Position numbers and translations under genes: made by a program. Shown here in pieces: positions 16,834 to 25,900 of a DNA stretch of 64,000 nt. This stretch comes from an uncultured Pseudoteredinibacter sp. (lineage in GTDB: Bacteria; Pseudomonadota; Gammaproteobacteria; Pseudomonadales; Cellvibrionaceae): contig NZ_CANMSS010000006.1 in the NCBI RefSeq assembly GCF_947500695.1, forward strand, positions 62,001 through 126,000, in the 5' to 3' direction. How positions within the stretch are numbered: the first letter of the stretch is position 1; every line of letters begins with the position of its first letter. The notes below the pieces were generated by a model that was given only the letters and a program-made list of their open reading frames with translations, searched no databases and was not told where the DNA came from.

Positions 16834-17190
16834 ACCAATGTCGTTAATGGCACCTGACCTTAACGACTCGATGTTGTCTATGACCTCGATAGCATTGCCC
16901 TTCGAGATTTCATTTAAAGTTACTGTACCGTTAGAACAGGCTTTTTCAAGTGAGGCTGGACTCTCACCTGAACAACCCACAGCCCACACCCCCTGGCCTT
17001 TTCTCCTTGCACCCTCATGCAGGGGATCGACCAATAACGACAAATAAGCTGATACTCCTTCAGGTGACCAAATAGAGCGCAATTCCCAAATTTCGTCGAC
17101 CCACCAATCAAGGCCATCGTATTGGACATTTTCGATGCGCCAACCGTTCTCGACAATACAGCTTTCCAATTTTTCTCTAGGAGTCTTCAT
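16828..17190 (-). CDS. Cassette 7: protein of unknown function
   Basis: A 120-residue soluble protein with a Trp-rich start (GWRIENVQYDGLDWWVDEIWELRSIWSPEG) and a middle segment HEGARRKGQGVWAVG. I recognise no family. ATG at 17190 is supported by GGAG 4 nt upstream. The TAA stop lies inside the GTTATAA core of its attC-like site. Confidence 0.7.
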   Translation of the reverse strand: MKTPREKLESCIVENGWRIENVQYDGLDWWVDEIWELRSIWSPEGVSAYLSLLVDPLHEGARRKGQGVWAVGCSGESPASLEKACSNGTVTLNEISKGNAIEVIDNIESLRSGAINDIGL

Positions 17191-17202
17191 CTTGCTCCAA
17201 GT

Positions 17203-17274
17203 TTATAACGCCCGCTTTTGCAGCTGGTTTGGAGCGCAGCGGAAAACCAGTCCGACAACATGCGCTTGTTATAG
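17203..17274 (-). other. attC site of cassette 6 (72 bp)
   Basis: The outer cores are TTATAAC (17203-17209) and GTTATAG (17268-17274). Inner L-type arms CTGGTTT and AAAACCAG flank a GGAGCGCAGCGG loop. The folded single strand would give the usual attC hairpin. Confidence 0.85.
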
Positions 17275-17862
17275 CCTTACCACGGAATTATGCTTCTGTG
17301 ACTTTAGTACTTTTCTTTCTCTATCTGTAAATTGATGCTCTGTGTCAACTTTATCTGAGACGCTCTTGGCAATCTCATTCATAAGCTCCAAGCCGCCACC
17401 AAAGTTAAACAAATACAGCAGCAAATATTCATTATGCGATAATTTTAATGTAAGCGTGCAACTATACATTGCATCAACCATAGCCTGTTCCTTCAACCTA
17501 TGCTTACCACCATAGAAGAAGTTATGCCATTTTGATTTAGGTAAGCCCGGTATAACTTTATCTAGAGTTGAAAGATTCACGCTCAAGTTAACAGGCGACC
17601 CCCTACTGAGCATTCCGCCATCCAAGCTCCAGACCTGTTTTGCCTTATATTGCCTTAATCTTAAATAACCAAAGGTTAATGCAGTCGCGAGTACTATGCA
17701 CGAAGCCAGTATTTGACGAGTTTCAACGCTGTATTCGTATCCAAAGCGTTCAAGAAGGGTGATCACCCCCCCGAACAATACAACTGCACCGAAGAATATT
17801 GAAACGAGCAAGAACTCTAAGAAAAGAGAAATTCCCACCCTGAACGTAATCTTTGTTCTCAT
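17269..17862 (-). CDS. Cassette 6: membrane protein of unknown function
   Basis: A 197-residue protein with two transmembrane helices near the N-terminus (about 8-34 and 48-66) and a cytosolic remainder starting KAKQVWSLDGG. No family recognised. The ATG at 17862 overlaps the TGA of the small read-through ORF of cassette 5 as ATGA, and its own ribosome site is weak (AGTAAAG), so translation may depend on coupling. Its TAA stop lies in the attC core GTTATAG. Confidence 0.72.
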   Translation of the reverse strand: MRTKITFRVGISLFLEFLLVSIFFGAVVLFGGVITLLERFGYEYSVETRQILASCIVLATALTFGYLRLRQYKAKQVWSLDGGMLSRGSPVNLSVNLSTLDKVIPGLPKSKWHNFFYGGKHRLKEQAMVDAMYSCTLTLKLSHNEYLLLYLFNFGGGLELMNEIAKSVSDKVDTEHQFTDRERKVLKSQKHNSVVRL

Positions 17863-18008
17863 ACTTTACTGCTATAACGCCGGTAGCAACGGCGACCGAA
17901 GCGAAGCGTAGGCCGTCCAGGCAGCGCGTCTTTTGCGTTGCCGATGTTACCTACCCTTGTTAGTTGCTTACTCATAACCAATGATAAAACACCCTTTAAC
18001 ATTGACAT
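17859..18008 (-). CDS. Cassette 5: small ORF reading through attC into the next cassette
   Basis: A 49-codon frame starts at ATG 18008 (an internal ATG at 17975 would give MSKQLTRVGN...) and crosses the whole attC at 17872-17965. Its TGA (17859-17861) shares bases with the ATG of the cassette 6 gene. The attC-encoded part is basic (PGRPTLRFGRRCYRRYSS). No other gene fits in this cassette. The peptide itself may have no function; the reading frame could deliver ribosomes to the next start codon, as shown for the small ORF in the attI of class 1 integrons. Confidence 0.5.
   Translation of the reverse strand: MSMLKGVLSLVMSKQLTRVGNIGNAKDALPGRPTLRFGRRCYRRYSSKV
17872..17965 (-). other. attC site of cassette 5 (94 bp)
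   Basis: The outer ends are CTATAAC (17872-17878) and GTTAGTT (17959-17965). Inner GC-rich arms around GGCGACCGAAGCGAAGC resemble those of the attC at 18579-18656, suggesting related cassette origins. Confidence 0.75.
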
Positions 18009-18061
18009 AATTTTGTTTTTGAAAGAATGAACTAATGCGTTTTACTACATGCTCAAAGCCT

Positions 18062-18128
18062 CAATAACCGGCGCGCGATTTTTGCGCGTCCGACGCTGAA
18101 AAGCGTGCAGTTAATTGCCTTGTTATGC
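18062..18128 (-). other. attC site of cassette 4 (67 bp)
   Basis: The ends CAATAAC (18062-18068) and GTTATGC (18122-18128) flank GC-rich arms (CCGGCGCGCGA and the GCGCGTCCGACGC/GCGTGC segment). Confidence 0.8.
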
Positions 18129-18572
18129 CTTGGTACTGGCATGCACTAATGCCTCCTTTGGTGAACTTACGCCCACCCGAGCGCTAACTACCCTTGCGCC
18201 TTTTGCAATGACCTGCAAGGTTTCATCATGAAAAGTAGCAACCCACAAAGAGCAACCAGCAATTAATACTAGTTCTGGGCTAACGTTTAGCTTGTAGAAA
18301 CCATAATAGTCGATGCCCAATTTATACAAAGGGTGTTCGAAAAGTTCTTCGTCACTCGGCGTACCGAACTTGTAACTTTGAACATCCTCAAATTCGATTA
18401 CCGCACAATACTCTTCAAACCCAGGATGATCAGGTGGCGCACCGGAATCCCAACCAACAAAATCAGGGTTAGAGCATATATAAGCGCATAAAAGCGAGTT
18501 TTCACGCTCCAAAATTTCCGGTAGAGGTGCACCCGATTCCATTATTGGCGGTTCATTCCAATTCATATTCAT
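18123..18572 (-). CDS. Cassette 4: acidic protein of unknown function
   Basis: A soluble protein of about 149 residues, rich in Glu/Asp and Pro (FVGWDSGAPPDHPGFEEYCAVIEFED). No recognised domain. The open frame continues upstream to 18593 through the neighbouring attC, but ATG 18572 or 18566 (MNWNEPPIMES) is the sensible start. The stop TAA lies in the GTTATGC core. Confidence 0.7.
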   Translation of the reverse strand: MNMNWNEPPIMESGAPLPEILERENSLLCAYICSNPDFVGWDSGAPPDHPGFEEYCAVIEFEDVQSYKFGTPSDEELFEHPLYKLGIDYYGFYKLNVSPELVLIAGCSLWVATFHDETLQVIAKGARVVSARVGVSSPKEALVHASTKA

Positions 18573-18578
18573 ACGTAG

Positions 18579-18656
18579 GCATAACGCCGCCATAAACGGC
18601 GCGAGTTTACGAACGTCCGGCGACCGAAGGGAGCGAATTTAATGGCCTTGTTAGGC
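18579..18656 (-). other. attC site of cassette 3 (78 bp)
   Basis: The ends GCATAAC (18579-18585) and GTTAGGC (18650-18656) are good matches to the core consensus. The inner arms include CGCCGCCATAAACGGCG and CGTCCGGCGACCG. Confidence 0.87.
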
Positions 18657-19067
18657 CTATATACCCGCTTGCTGCATAAGAGACGCAGCCATGGCGGAGT
18701 TAATAGCAGCATAATTTTTTGCAACCTGGTTTTGCTGAACAAAGTGGATGTTATATTGCGAGGATAAAGCATTAACCCAGTCTACAGTCATACCTCGTGT
18801 TCGGCACGCACAGAAAATAATATCGCATTTTTCACCAACAAAAGTGGAAAGAGTGTTTTGTAACCTTGAATTGGGGTCGCCTTGACTTTCAATACCGATA
18901 TCCAAGCCATTGACACCTCTCACGATGATAGCGACATCAGCTGTGCCTCGATGCAATATTTGAACAGTTGCTGCCGGATATTTGGAGCACACAGCGTTAT
19001 ATAGATTTTTAAGGGTTGTCGTTTTTCCGCAGTTTCCCGGCCCTTGCAACGCGAATAACTCTGGCAT
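18657..19067 (-). CDS. Cassette 3: small P-loop NTPase-like protein
   Basis: A 136-residue protein with a Walker A motif GPGNCGKTTT at residues 9-18, directly after the first strand (ELFALQ). A hydrophobic strand ending in CDIIFCACR may act as Walker B-like. It resembles a minimal nucleotide-binding kinase/ATPase core, but I cannot assign a function. GGAG lies about 9 nt before ATG 19067. The TAG stop directly follows the attC core. Confidence 0.72.
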   Translation of the reverse strand: MPELFALQGPGNCGKTTTLKNLYNAVCSKYPAATVQILHRGTADVAIIVRGVNGLDIGIESQGDPNSRLQNTLSTFVGEKCDIIFCACRTRGMTVDWVNALSSQYNIHFVQQNQVAKNYAAINSAMAASLMQQAGI

Positions 19068-19086
19068 TTAACTTTCTCCGTGTAAG

Positions 19087-19203
19087 GCCTAACGCCCAGA
19101 TCACCTGGCTATGCCGGAGGGCTTTTTAATATGCAATAATGAACGAAGTGAGTGCATATTGAAAAGGCCGCAGGTATAGGTCTGGTGCATCGTCTTGTTA
19201 ACC
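19087..19203 (-). other. attC site of cassette 2 (117 bp)
   Basis: The ends GCCTAAC (19087-19093) and GTTAACC (19197-19203). The inner region carries long imperfect arms (CCCAGATCACCTGG and the TCTGGTGCATCGTC segment), making this the longest attC of the array. Confidence 0.85.
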
Positions 19204-19623
19204 GTTTTGATACTTGGCAAACAGCTCTTCTAAACCGCCAGCCTTAATGGTATTAGCCATATCCAAAGGGCTTCGGCCGTGTTTATTTTTCTGATCGAAT
19301 ATTGCACCAGAGCTTAGCAGAAGCTCAACACATGAATAATCACCCTTTGCATTCATAACGGCAGTCCATAAAGGTGGGTTACCATGCGAATCTATTAGAT
19401 TTAGGTTAGCGCCGTTTTCAATTAATCGCTGCATCAATTCAAACCGACGATCCTGGGCGTAAAAGTGAAGCGCGCACCAACCATTATCATCTTGAAGGTT
19501 TATATCCAATCCTTCTACAAGCAATTTATCTAATTCTTTAATGCTCTCTGCATAATGCAAATCCGTTCGACCGTATTCATCGATTCCCTCGCGCGGATTT
19601 TTCTTTGGTATTTTTCCCGTCAT
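19198..19623 (-). CDS. Cassette 2: ankyrin-repeat protein
   Basis: A protein of about 141 residues with roughly three ankyrin repeats: YGRTDLHYA, NGWCALHFYAQDRRFELMQRLIENGANLNLID, and HGNPPLWTAVMNAKGDYSCVELLLSSGAIFDQKNKHGRSPLDMA. It probably binds another protein. ATG 19623 is chosen because GGAG lies 5 nt upstream; the longer frame runs back into the neighbouring attC. The stop lies in the GTTAACC core. Confidence 0.82.
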   Translation of the reverse strand: MTGKIPKKNPREGIDEYGRTDLHYAESIKELDKLLVEGLDINLQDDNGWCALHFYAQDRRFELMQRLIENGANLNLIDSHGNPPLWTAVMNAKGDYSCVELLLSSGAIFDQKNKHGRSPLDMANTIKAGGLEELFAKYQNG

Positions 19624-19638
19624 CATTACTCCTTTGAC

Positions 19639-19713
19639 GGTTAACGCCAAACGCATACGACAGTTGTAGCGCGAAGCAGCGTAAACTGTTCGCTATGCCG
19701 TTTTTTGTTATAA
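19639..19713 (-). other. attC site of cassette 1 (75 bp)
   Basis: The ends GGTTAAC (19639-19645) and GTTATAA (19707-19713). Inner arms ACAGTTGTAGCGCG and the GTAAACTGTTCGC segment pair around a short loop. This is the attC of the cassette nearest attI. Confidence 0.85.
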
Positions 19714-19716
19714 CGT

Positions 19717-20061
19717 CTAATCACTACCCCCACCTCCGTCTCCTCCGTGACCGCCTGAATGAATTCCTGGAGCTTCTTCACCATTGCTACCTTGCCCACC
19801 TCTACGCTGCTGGCGATTAAGAACGATCATTCTAAACGGCCAAGGTATATAGAATCTTGCGACAACTTCTGGAGAGTGTTCATTTACCAACATTAAAACA
19901 AATGCAGGACCAATAAAAGGAAGTATTATTACTATACCAGCCTGCCCCCATCGCTGGATGGGTTCTAAATCAGGATCTAGAAATAGACACAGTATTGCTA
20001 GTAAGCTAATCCATACCCACATTGCTATTAGAGTGACTATACCAATTAGCCAAACATCCAC
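19717..20061 (-). CDS. Cassette 1 (first from attI): small membrane protein with Gly-rich tail
   Basis: About 114 residues with two transmembrane helices (about 3-30 and 41-60), then a short cytosolic stretch (RFYIPWPFRMIVLNRQQRRGGQG) and a Gly/His-rich tail ending GGHGGDGGGGSD. It resembles uncharacterised small membrane proteins of proteobacteria; no function assigned. AGGAG lies 7 nt before GTG 20061; GTG 20067 is also possible but too close to the ribosome site. Confidence 0.68.
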   Translation of the reverse strand: MDVWLIGIVTLIAMWVWISLLAILCLFLDPDLEPIQRWGQAGIVIILPFIGPAFVLMLVNEHSPEVVARFYIPWPFRMIVLNRQQRRGGQGSNGEEAPGIHSGGHGGDGGGGSD

Positions 20062-20075
20062 GCTCACACTCCTGA

Positions 20076-20190
20076 GTTATAACAGCTAAATAAACAGACC
20101 AGTAGAATTACAACCAAAAAGCGGACGCGTCTTATTAATTTGGGGATTTCAGAAATAATAGGATGATGTCCGTTTTAATACCTGTCTGCA
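20076..20190 (-). other. attI recombination site region
   Basis: GTTATAAC at 20076-20083 is the junction core where the first cassette meets the intI-proximal sequence. The bases to the right (to about 20190) should hold the integrase-binding sites of attI. The outer limit is a guess because attI has no fixed consensus beyond the core. Confidence 0.6.
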
Positions 20191-20209
20191 TTCCTTTGTT
20201 TGTTGCCCT

Positions 20210-20243
20210 AATTTATTGTTTTATCAGTACTTTTACAAGTACT
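20210..20243 (-). promoter_or_regulatory. Candidate cassette promoter Pc with overlapping palindrome
   Basis: On the minus strand TTGTAA (20238-20233) and TAAATT (20215-20210) are 17 bp apart, facing the cassettes. AGTACTT/AAGTACT (20226-20232 and 20237-20243) is a perfect inverted repeat over the -35 element and could be an operator or an integrase site. Only pattern matching supports this. Confidence 0.4.
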
Positions 20244-20443
20244 AGAAAAATCATACCGAATTAACGAGACCTGGCGCTTAAGTCATTATTTATTGGCTAT
20301 AAAATTGCTTTTTCTCTTGTGTGGCGGATTAAGAGAATGCGGCTAATTCTCGTATGTAGTTGATTCACTTAGAGCTTTGTAGGGGTTAATTGTTAATTCC
20401 CCAATTAATAGGAAGCTTGGCCTATAGCGACCGTAAAATTAAA

Positions 20444-20459
20444 CTGTATAAATATACAG
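20444..20459. promoter_or_regulatory. LexA (SOS) box upstream of intI
   Basis: CTGTATAAATATACAG is a perfect palindrome matching the LexA consensus CTGT-N8-ACAG. It lies 28 bp before the intI start and overlaps a weak -10 (TAAACT, 20440-20445) paired with TTGGCC (20417-20422, 17-bp spacer). SOS control of integron integrases is well established in Vibrio and class 1 integrons. Confidence 0.9.
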
Positions 20460-20487
20460 CATTGTCAACTCAAAGCGTGAAACAGTT

Positions 20488-21456
20488 ATGCGTCGATCTA
20501 AGTTTATTGAAGAAGTAAGAAGCGTAATGCGCTTGAGGCAGTTAGCGCTTGCTACCGAAAAGAACTATATCTATTGGATTCGCTCATTTATTCGACATCA
20601 GGGGTATCGTGATGCCGGGCAAATTCACCCTCATGGGGTTGATCAATTTCTTAGCCATTTAGCAACGCATAAGGAGGTTTCTCCGAATACCCAAAATCAG
20701 GCCTTGTGTGCGCTAGCCTTTCTTTTTCAACATGTATTGAAACGCGAGCTTAAAGGTATTAATGCCGTAAGAGCCCGGCAACAGCAGCGGATACCTGTCG
20801 TGCTCACTATGCGTGAGGCTCAAACAATACTTAATCATTTAAGCTTCCCTTTTTGCACAATGATAAAACTCGCTTGGGGCGCGGGCTTGCGTAAGGCAGA
20901 GGTCTTAAATCTTCGTGTTAAAGATGTTGATTTTGACAATCACTGTTTAACTATTCGACAAGGCAAAGGCGGGAAAGATAGAGTTACCGTTTTGCCAAAT
21001 GGCGCTGTTGAGGAAATACTACAGTTAATTGAACTGGCTGAAACTTTTTACCAAGACGATATCAAACAAGGCTTCGGTGAGGTAAGCATGCCCTACGCCT
21101 TAGCCAAGAAGTTTCCCAATGAGGCCAAAGCTTTGCATTGGCGCTATTTGTTTTCCGCCAGTAAACGGGGTATCGATCCAATTAGCGGACGGGAGAAACG
21201 TCACCATATTCACCCTTCTGGGCTTGAGAAGAAACTCAGGCAAGCGGTGCGTAATAGCGGCATTCGCAAGAAGGTTACCGTGCATACTTTTCGGCATACC
21301 TTTGCTACACAGCTTTTGCAAAATGGCTACGATATACGCACGGTGCAGGAGTTATTGGGCCATACGGATTTGAAAACCACGCAAATTTATACCCATGTTT
21401 TACAGCGCGGTGGTAATGCGGTAATTAGCCCTTTGGATGCGGCCGCTTTAAATTAG
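20488..21456 (+). CDS. intI: Integron integrase (tyrosine recombinase)
   Basis: A 322-residue tyrosine recombinase with R135, K160/K163, H266, R269, H292 and nucleophile Y301 in the usual boxes (GAGLRKAEVLNLR, HTFRHTFATQLL, LLGHTDLKTTQIYTHV). It is IntI rather than XerC/D because of the extra segment at about 200-222 (MPYALAKKFPNEAKALHWRY, followed by LF) and the C-terminal GGNAVISPLD, which is the GG-V-SPLD ending of the family. It would insert and excise cassettes at attI/attC. The gene is divergent from its array and controlled by a LexA box. It looks intact. Confidence 0.96.
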   Translation: MRRSKFIEEVRSVMRLRQLALATEKNYIYWIRSFIRHQGYRDAGQIHPHGVDQFLSHLATHKEVSPNTQNQALCALAFLFQHVLKRELKGINAVRARQQQRIPVVLTMREAQTILNHLSFPFCTMIKLAWGAGLRKAEVLNLRVKDVDFDNHCLTIRQGKGGKDRVTVLPNGAVEEILQLIELAETFYQDDIKQGFGEVSMPYALAKKFPNEAKALHWRYLFSASKRGIDPISGREKRHHIHPSGLEKKLRQAVRNSGIRKKVTVHTFRHTFATQLLQNGYDIRTVQELLGHTDLKTTQIYTHVLQRGGNAVISPLDAAALN

Positions 21457-21498
21457 TTACGGCCTTTGTATCTAGTATTTTACTTTTTTGTTTAATCA

Positions 21499-21528
21499 CC
21501 TGCACTTTACTGGGTAATAAAGTGCAGG
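21499..21528. terminator. Hairpin between convergent intI and dipeptidase genes
   Basis: CCTGCACTTTA (21499-21509) pairs exactly with TAAAGTGCAGG (21518-21528). It sits midway between the two converging stop codons; T-rich flanks are modest. It probably terminates both transcripts. Confidence 0.6.
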
Positions 21529-21546
21529 CTAGTTGCTTTTCTACGT

Positions 21547-22764
21547 TTAGTGCTTTGCCGCGTAAGCTTCTACTTGCTGCCACACACGTAGCATATTACC
21601 GCCTAGGATCTTGCGGATATCTTCTTCGCTATAGCCACGGTTTATTAAGCCTTGCACCAAGGCCGGGTAGCTGGCCACATCTTTTAGGTTTTGCGGTAGT
21701 GAATCACCAACACCGTCGTAATCTGAGCCAACGCCTAAATAATCTATACCCACCAATTTAACCGCGTAATCAAAATGATCCAGCACTTGATCCAGGCTTG
21801 CATATGGGTACGGGTTTTCTTTCTTAAATTGCTTTTTAAAGATTTCAATATCGGCTTCGCTGGCCTTTGGGTTAGCCGCTTTATATTTGGCAAGGGCTTC
21901 TTTTTGCTTGCCGCCGTATTGAGTAGCTTCTTCGTGAATAAAAGCCGAGCCGAAGTTAATTTGAATAACGCCGCCGTTCTTTTTCAATGCTAGCAGCATT
22001 TTGTCATCCATATTGCGCTCCCAGCCTGGGGTAAAGTGACGCAATGAGGAATGCGAGGCGATTACAGGTGCTTTACTTACTGCCATCACATCATAAAAAG
22101 CCTGATCAGATACATGGGAGATATCCACGATCATGCCGATATTGTTCATTTCGCTAATCAGTTTTTTGCCAAAGTCGCTAAGACCTTGGTGAGGCTTATC
22201 TTCTGAATAAGAAGAATCGCTAATGTGATTACTCTTGGCGTGCGCCAGGGTGATGTAGCGGATACCACGCTCGAAGAAATAATTAAGGTTCTCCATTTTG
22301 CCTTCGATAGGTGTGCCGTTTTCCATACCTAAAGGCAATGAGATTTTGCCGTTCTTTTGGTTATCCAGCATTTCTTGGCTGCTATAAGCCAAGGCAAATT
22401 TATTGGGTGCGCGCCCTACCATGGCCTCTACCCTATCGATTAAGCGATCTGCCAAGGCAACGCTGCCGCCTTTTTGCTCGTATTCGGCCGGGATATAGAT
22501 CGACATAAAGGCAGCGTCTAAGCCACCCACTACAGCACGGGGGTAATCGAAATCACCATCTTCAGTGGCCTTGGTCACATCGGCGTAGCTATCTTCTATG
22601 CGATACGGCACGTCAATGTGGGTATCTACGATAAGAGCCTCTTTGGCGAGCTGCTTGGCTCGATCGCTGATATCGATGCCGGCCTGTGCAGTAAGCTGCA
22701 AGCCTAAGCTGGCGCTAAAAAGCAGTGCAATTGCAGTTTTCTTAAGCTTTGGGTGATTCACCAT
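21547..22764 (-). CDS. Membrane-type dipeptidase, peptidase family M19, exported
   Basis: A 405-residue protein with a signal peptide (hydrophobic core AIALLFSASLGLQL, cleavage near AQA-G). The binuclear zinc site is visible: H49/D51 in VDTHIDVP, the Glu in GMENG, His in ISHVSD and ASHSSLRH, and the Asp in GSDYDGVG. M19 enzymes cleave dipeptides, including D-residue-containing ones, and some hydrolyse beta-lactams. It is probably periplasmic. The gene flanks the integron on its intI side and looks like stable chromosome. Confidence 0.92.
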   Translation of the reverse strand: MVNHPKLKKTAIALLFSASLGLQLTAQAGIDISDRAKQLAKEALIVDTHIDVPYRIEDSYADVTKATEDGDFDYPRAVVGGLDAAFMSIYIPAEYEQKGGSVALADRLIDRVEAMVGRAPNKFALAYSSQEMLDNQKNGKISLPLGMENGTPIEGKMENLNYFFERGIRYITLAHAKSNHISDSSYSEDKPHQGLSDFGKKLISEMNNIGMIVDISHVSDQAFYDVMAVSKAPVIASHSSLRHFTPGWERNMDDKMLLALKKNGGVIQINFGSAFIHEEATQYGGKQKEALAKYKAANPKASEADIEIFKKQFKKENPYPYASLDQVLDHFDYAVKLVGIDYLGVGSDYDGVGDSLPQNLKDVASYPALVQGLINRGYSEEDIRKILGGNMLRVWQQVEAYAAKH

Positions 22765-22975
22765 GAATAGCTCTCTTCGTTGATTATTGGTCTATATTGT
22801 TGAAAACAAAGGCGATATTACGAAGTTCGGGGCAAATAAGCAAAACCGCCTAGGTCGCCTAAATTAACCATTACTAAGTGTTATGGTAAATAAGTGAAAT
22901 CGACTTACACTTTAATAAGATGTTTTTTACGACAAGCATCACAAATCGCGACATCACGCTCATTAAGACAAGCAT

Positions 22976-25900
22976 ATGGAATGCAAGCTGTCCCCTACAA
23001 AAGCTAGCGCTCAACTAATGATTCGCCAACTGTTTTGGCTTCTGTTCTGTTGGGGCCTGGTGTACGTTCCGCCGCTAGCCAGCGAAAGTCTTTTCGATAT
23101 TGCCGACCCAGTGGTATTCCCCGTAGATACCCAGAAAAACACGCTATTAATCACGTCGATGACTCGCTCATCCAGCGGCCTTTTATGGGTAGCTTCTCAC
23201 TTTCACGGCTTACATCAGTACGATGGTTATGAGTTTCGCGATGTAAAATATCAAGACAGCCAGGGCAATGTGCTGGCCAAACAAGCCTTTAGCTCTGTTG
23301 CCGCTGGAGCAGCTGGTATTGTCTGGGCAGGCTCTTCCAGTAATGGCCTGTATCGCTTATCTGAAGCAGAGCAGATTTTTCAGCATTATAGCTACCAGCC
23401 GAATGAAGAATACAGTATTTCAGGCAATTCGGTTTACGCTCTATTACTAGATGGCGAGCAAGGCCTTTGGTTGGCAAGCGATAGAGGTTTAGAGTATTTA
23501 GATTTTAAAAGTGAAAGATTCCAGGTAGTAAAACTGACCAACGTTAACGGCCCTATTCGCAGTTTAAGTTATGATCTTGAAGGCCATTTACTGCTTGGCT
23601 CCGATCAAGGTCTGCTGCAATTTTCACCTCCAGACAATAGAATCTTTCTAACCCCTTTACAAACCCGAAGCCTGCTGGCGGACGTTCAAATCAGCACCGT
23701 CAAAGTTGATCAACACTCCCAGCTCTGGGTGGGCAGTACCTCTACAGGCCTATATTTAATCGGTGCCGATGGCCAAGCGAAAAACATCGCATCGATTGGC
23801 CGGGTTACTTCGATAGAAGTTGTAGACGAAGAGGTCTGGGTATTGAGCTTACAAAACTATCGTAATATTCAAGTTTTTAATAAACATACCGGCAAGCTAA
23901 AACGAATTTTAGCGCACGACCCTTTTCGCCCAGGTGGGCTATCAGATGGAACCTTATGGAATTTATATCAGGATGATGAAGGTATTGTTTGGCTTGGTGG
24001 CCTAAGCCTTCAGCTAATCCCTCCAGCCAGGCGTTATTCTCGCAATATTCTTTATTCTCCAGCAAAACCCACACCAGGCTTTAAAGCCGACTTGTCAGGT
24101 ATTGTAGAATTAGATAATGGTGACTTTTGGATAAGCAGCCGCAGCGAAGGCATAGATGTGCTTAATCCTACTTCAGGTTTTGTTCGAGGTCTTAGTGATA
24201 AAGCCAATAGCACACCTAGGCTACCAAGCAATCACATCGTCGAGCTTGGCAAGGAGCCCAATGGAGATATCTGGCTGCTTAGCGCAGGTGCAGGTACCTG
24301 GCGCTATAGGCTAGAGCGAACCAAAAACAATAATTCCGCATGGCAAAAACAGCGTTGTTTACTAACTGGCCAAAGCGATACCTTGGTATTTCCCGCCAAT
24401 ATCCACCTACTGAAGAATCATCAGACATTTCTGGTTATTCGCCAAGGGCCCGAAAGGGGAACCTATCGTTACGATAAAAAGAACCAAGAAAATTGTAATT
24501 TTAGTAAAGTCGCTTCACTTGAAGGCATCAGTCCGCGCTCCATAGTCGCCCTTGACGATAAAAACAGCCTAATGCTCTTTGGTAATAAACACTATTTATT
24601 TAGTAGCGATAAGAACACACTTACCGAGCTTAGTCTTGTGGTTGAAGGCAACATTAGCGCTGTAATGCCTACCTTGGTAAAGGGATATCACGCTGCACCT
24701 GGCAAAATCTTTTTCAGCACAGCCGATACCACCTATCAGCTAAAAGCCATAAAAGAAGACAAGTTGATCATTACCAAGGTGCTCTTAGGCCTTAATGAAA
24801 ATTGGTTATTTGATGAAGATCGCACAGGCAACTTATGGGGCCTTGGTGCCTACTGGTTAAAAGGCGCGGAACATCCGCAGCTTTTTGATAAGGGCAACGG
24901 TAAAATTACAGACGCTGGCGCCTCGGTTAAATTTTGGCACAGCGCCAATGACGATTTTATCTTCCTTACCCAACAAGGTATACAACTGCTCAGACCCAGT
25001 ACATTTAAGCCCATCCAGTCCGCGCCCTCTCTTATCGTTAATAAAGTGCGAATCGACGGCAAAGCGGTACAGGGGCAAACTCAAAACATCGAACTACAAG
25101 CCGATCAACACAGTTTTAGTGTTAGCTTTTCAGCTTTGGATTATGTTCGACCCCAGCAGATAAAATATCGCTATCGTTTAGATGGCTACAACAATAACTG
25201 GATAGAGACCGATGCCAAGGCTCGTCATGCAAGCTACACCAATTTGTCGCCAGGCCAATATACTTTTCGCTTACAAGCGACACCGCGCACAGCTGACTGG
25301 CCCAACAAAGAGCTTATTGTGCAAGTTAGTATCTTGCCCGCCTGGCATGAAACCCACTGGTTTCGTTTAATCGCGGTATTACTTGTAAGCGCCCTACTCT
25401 ATATTATTTATCTTTGCCGTCTGCGTTATTACCGTCATAAAAAAATCGAGCTAGAAAAATTGGTCAATGCCCGCACAGCCGACCTTGCGCAATCGATGCA
25501 ACAACTAAAAGATACCCAAGAGCAACTACTTAATAGCGAGAAGCAAGCGGCCCTGGGCCGACTTGTTGCTGGAGTAGCCCATCAAATAAATACTCCGCTG
25601 GGCGTAGTGAAAATGGCCGCATCTATGGTCGCTGATTTGGCCAAGCAAAGCCTCAAACTGCTTAACTCTACAAGTATCGATCAGCAAGAATTAGATCACC
25701 AACAACAGCGCCTACGGAGCAGCACCACCTTGCTAGACGGCAATTTACAGCGCCTCTCGGCCCTAGTCGAAAGCTTTAAAAAGATATCTGTGGATGAGGC
25801 TGACTGGAAGCAGACCGAGTTTAATGTGGCCGAAACCATTGCCGGCATACCCGCTTCCTTGCATGATAAGATTGAAGAACACCATATTCAGCTCTGCATT

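Larger units (their letters stand above)
16734..21456. mobile_element. Chromosomal integron: integrase, attI region and leftward cassette array
   Basis: The plus-strand intI (20488-21456) is divergent from a tight run of small minus-strand genes, each followed by an attC-like site of 67-117 bp with RYYYAAC and GTTRRRY-type ends. Six sites are clear and a seventh is degenerate. Most cassette genes stop in or a few bases from the GTTRRRY-type core, as in mobile cassettes. The left limit is uncertain; genes down to about 12.7 kb point the same way but lack attC sites. Confidence 0.9.

Noticed and set aside
20488..21456. XerC/XerD or phage integrase
   Set aside because: The extra IntI-specific segment (about residues 200-222), the SPLD ending and the adjacent attC array make it an integron integrase.
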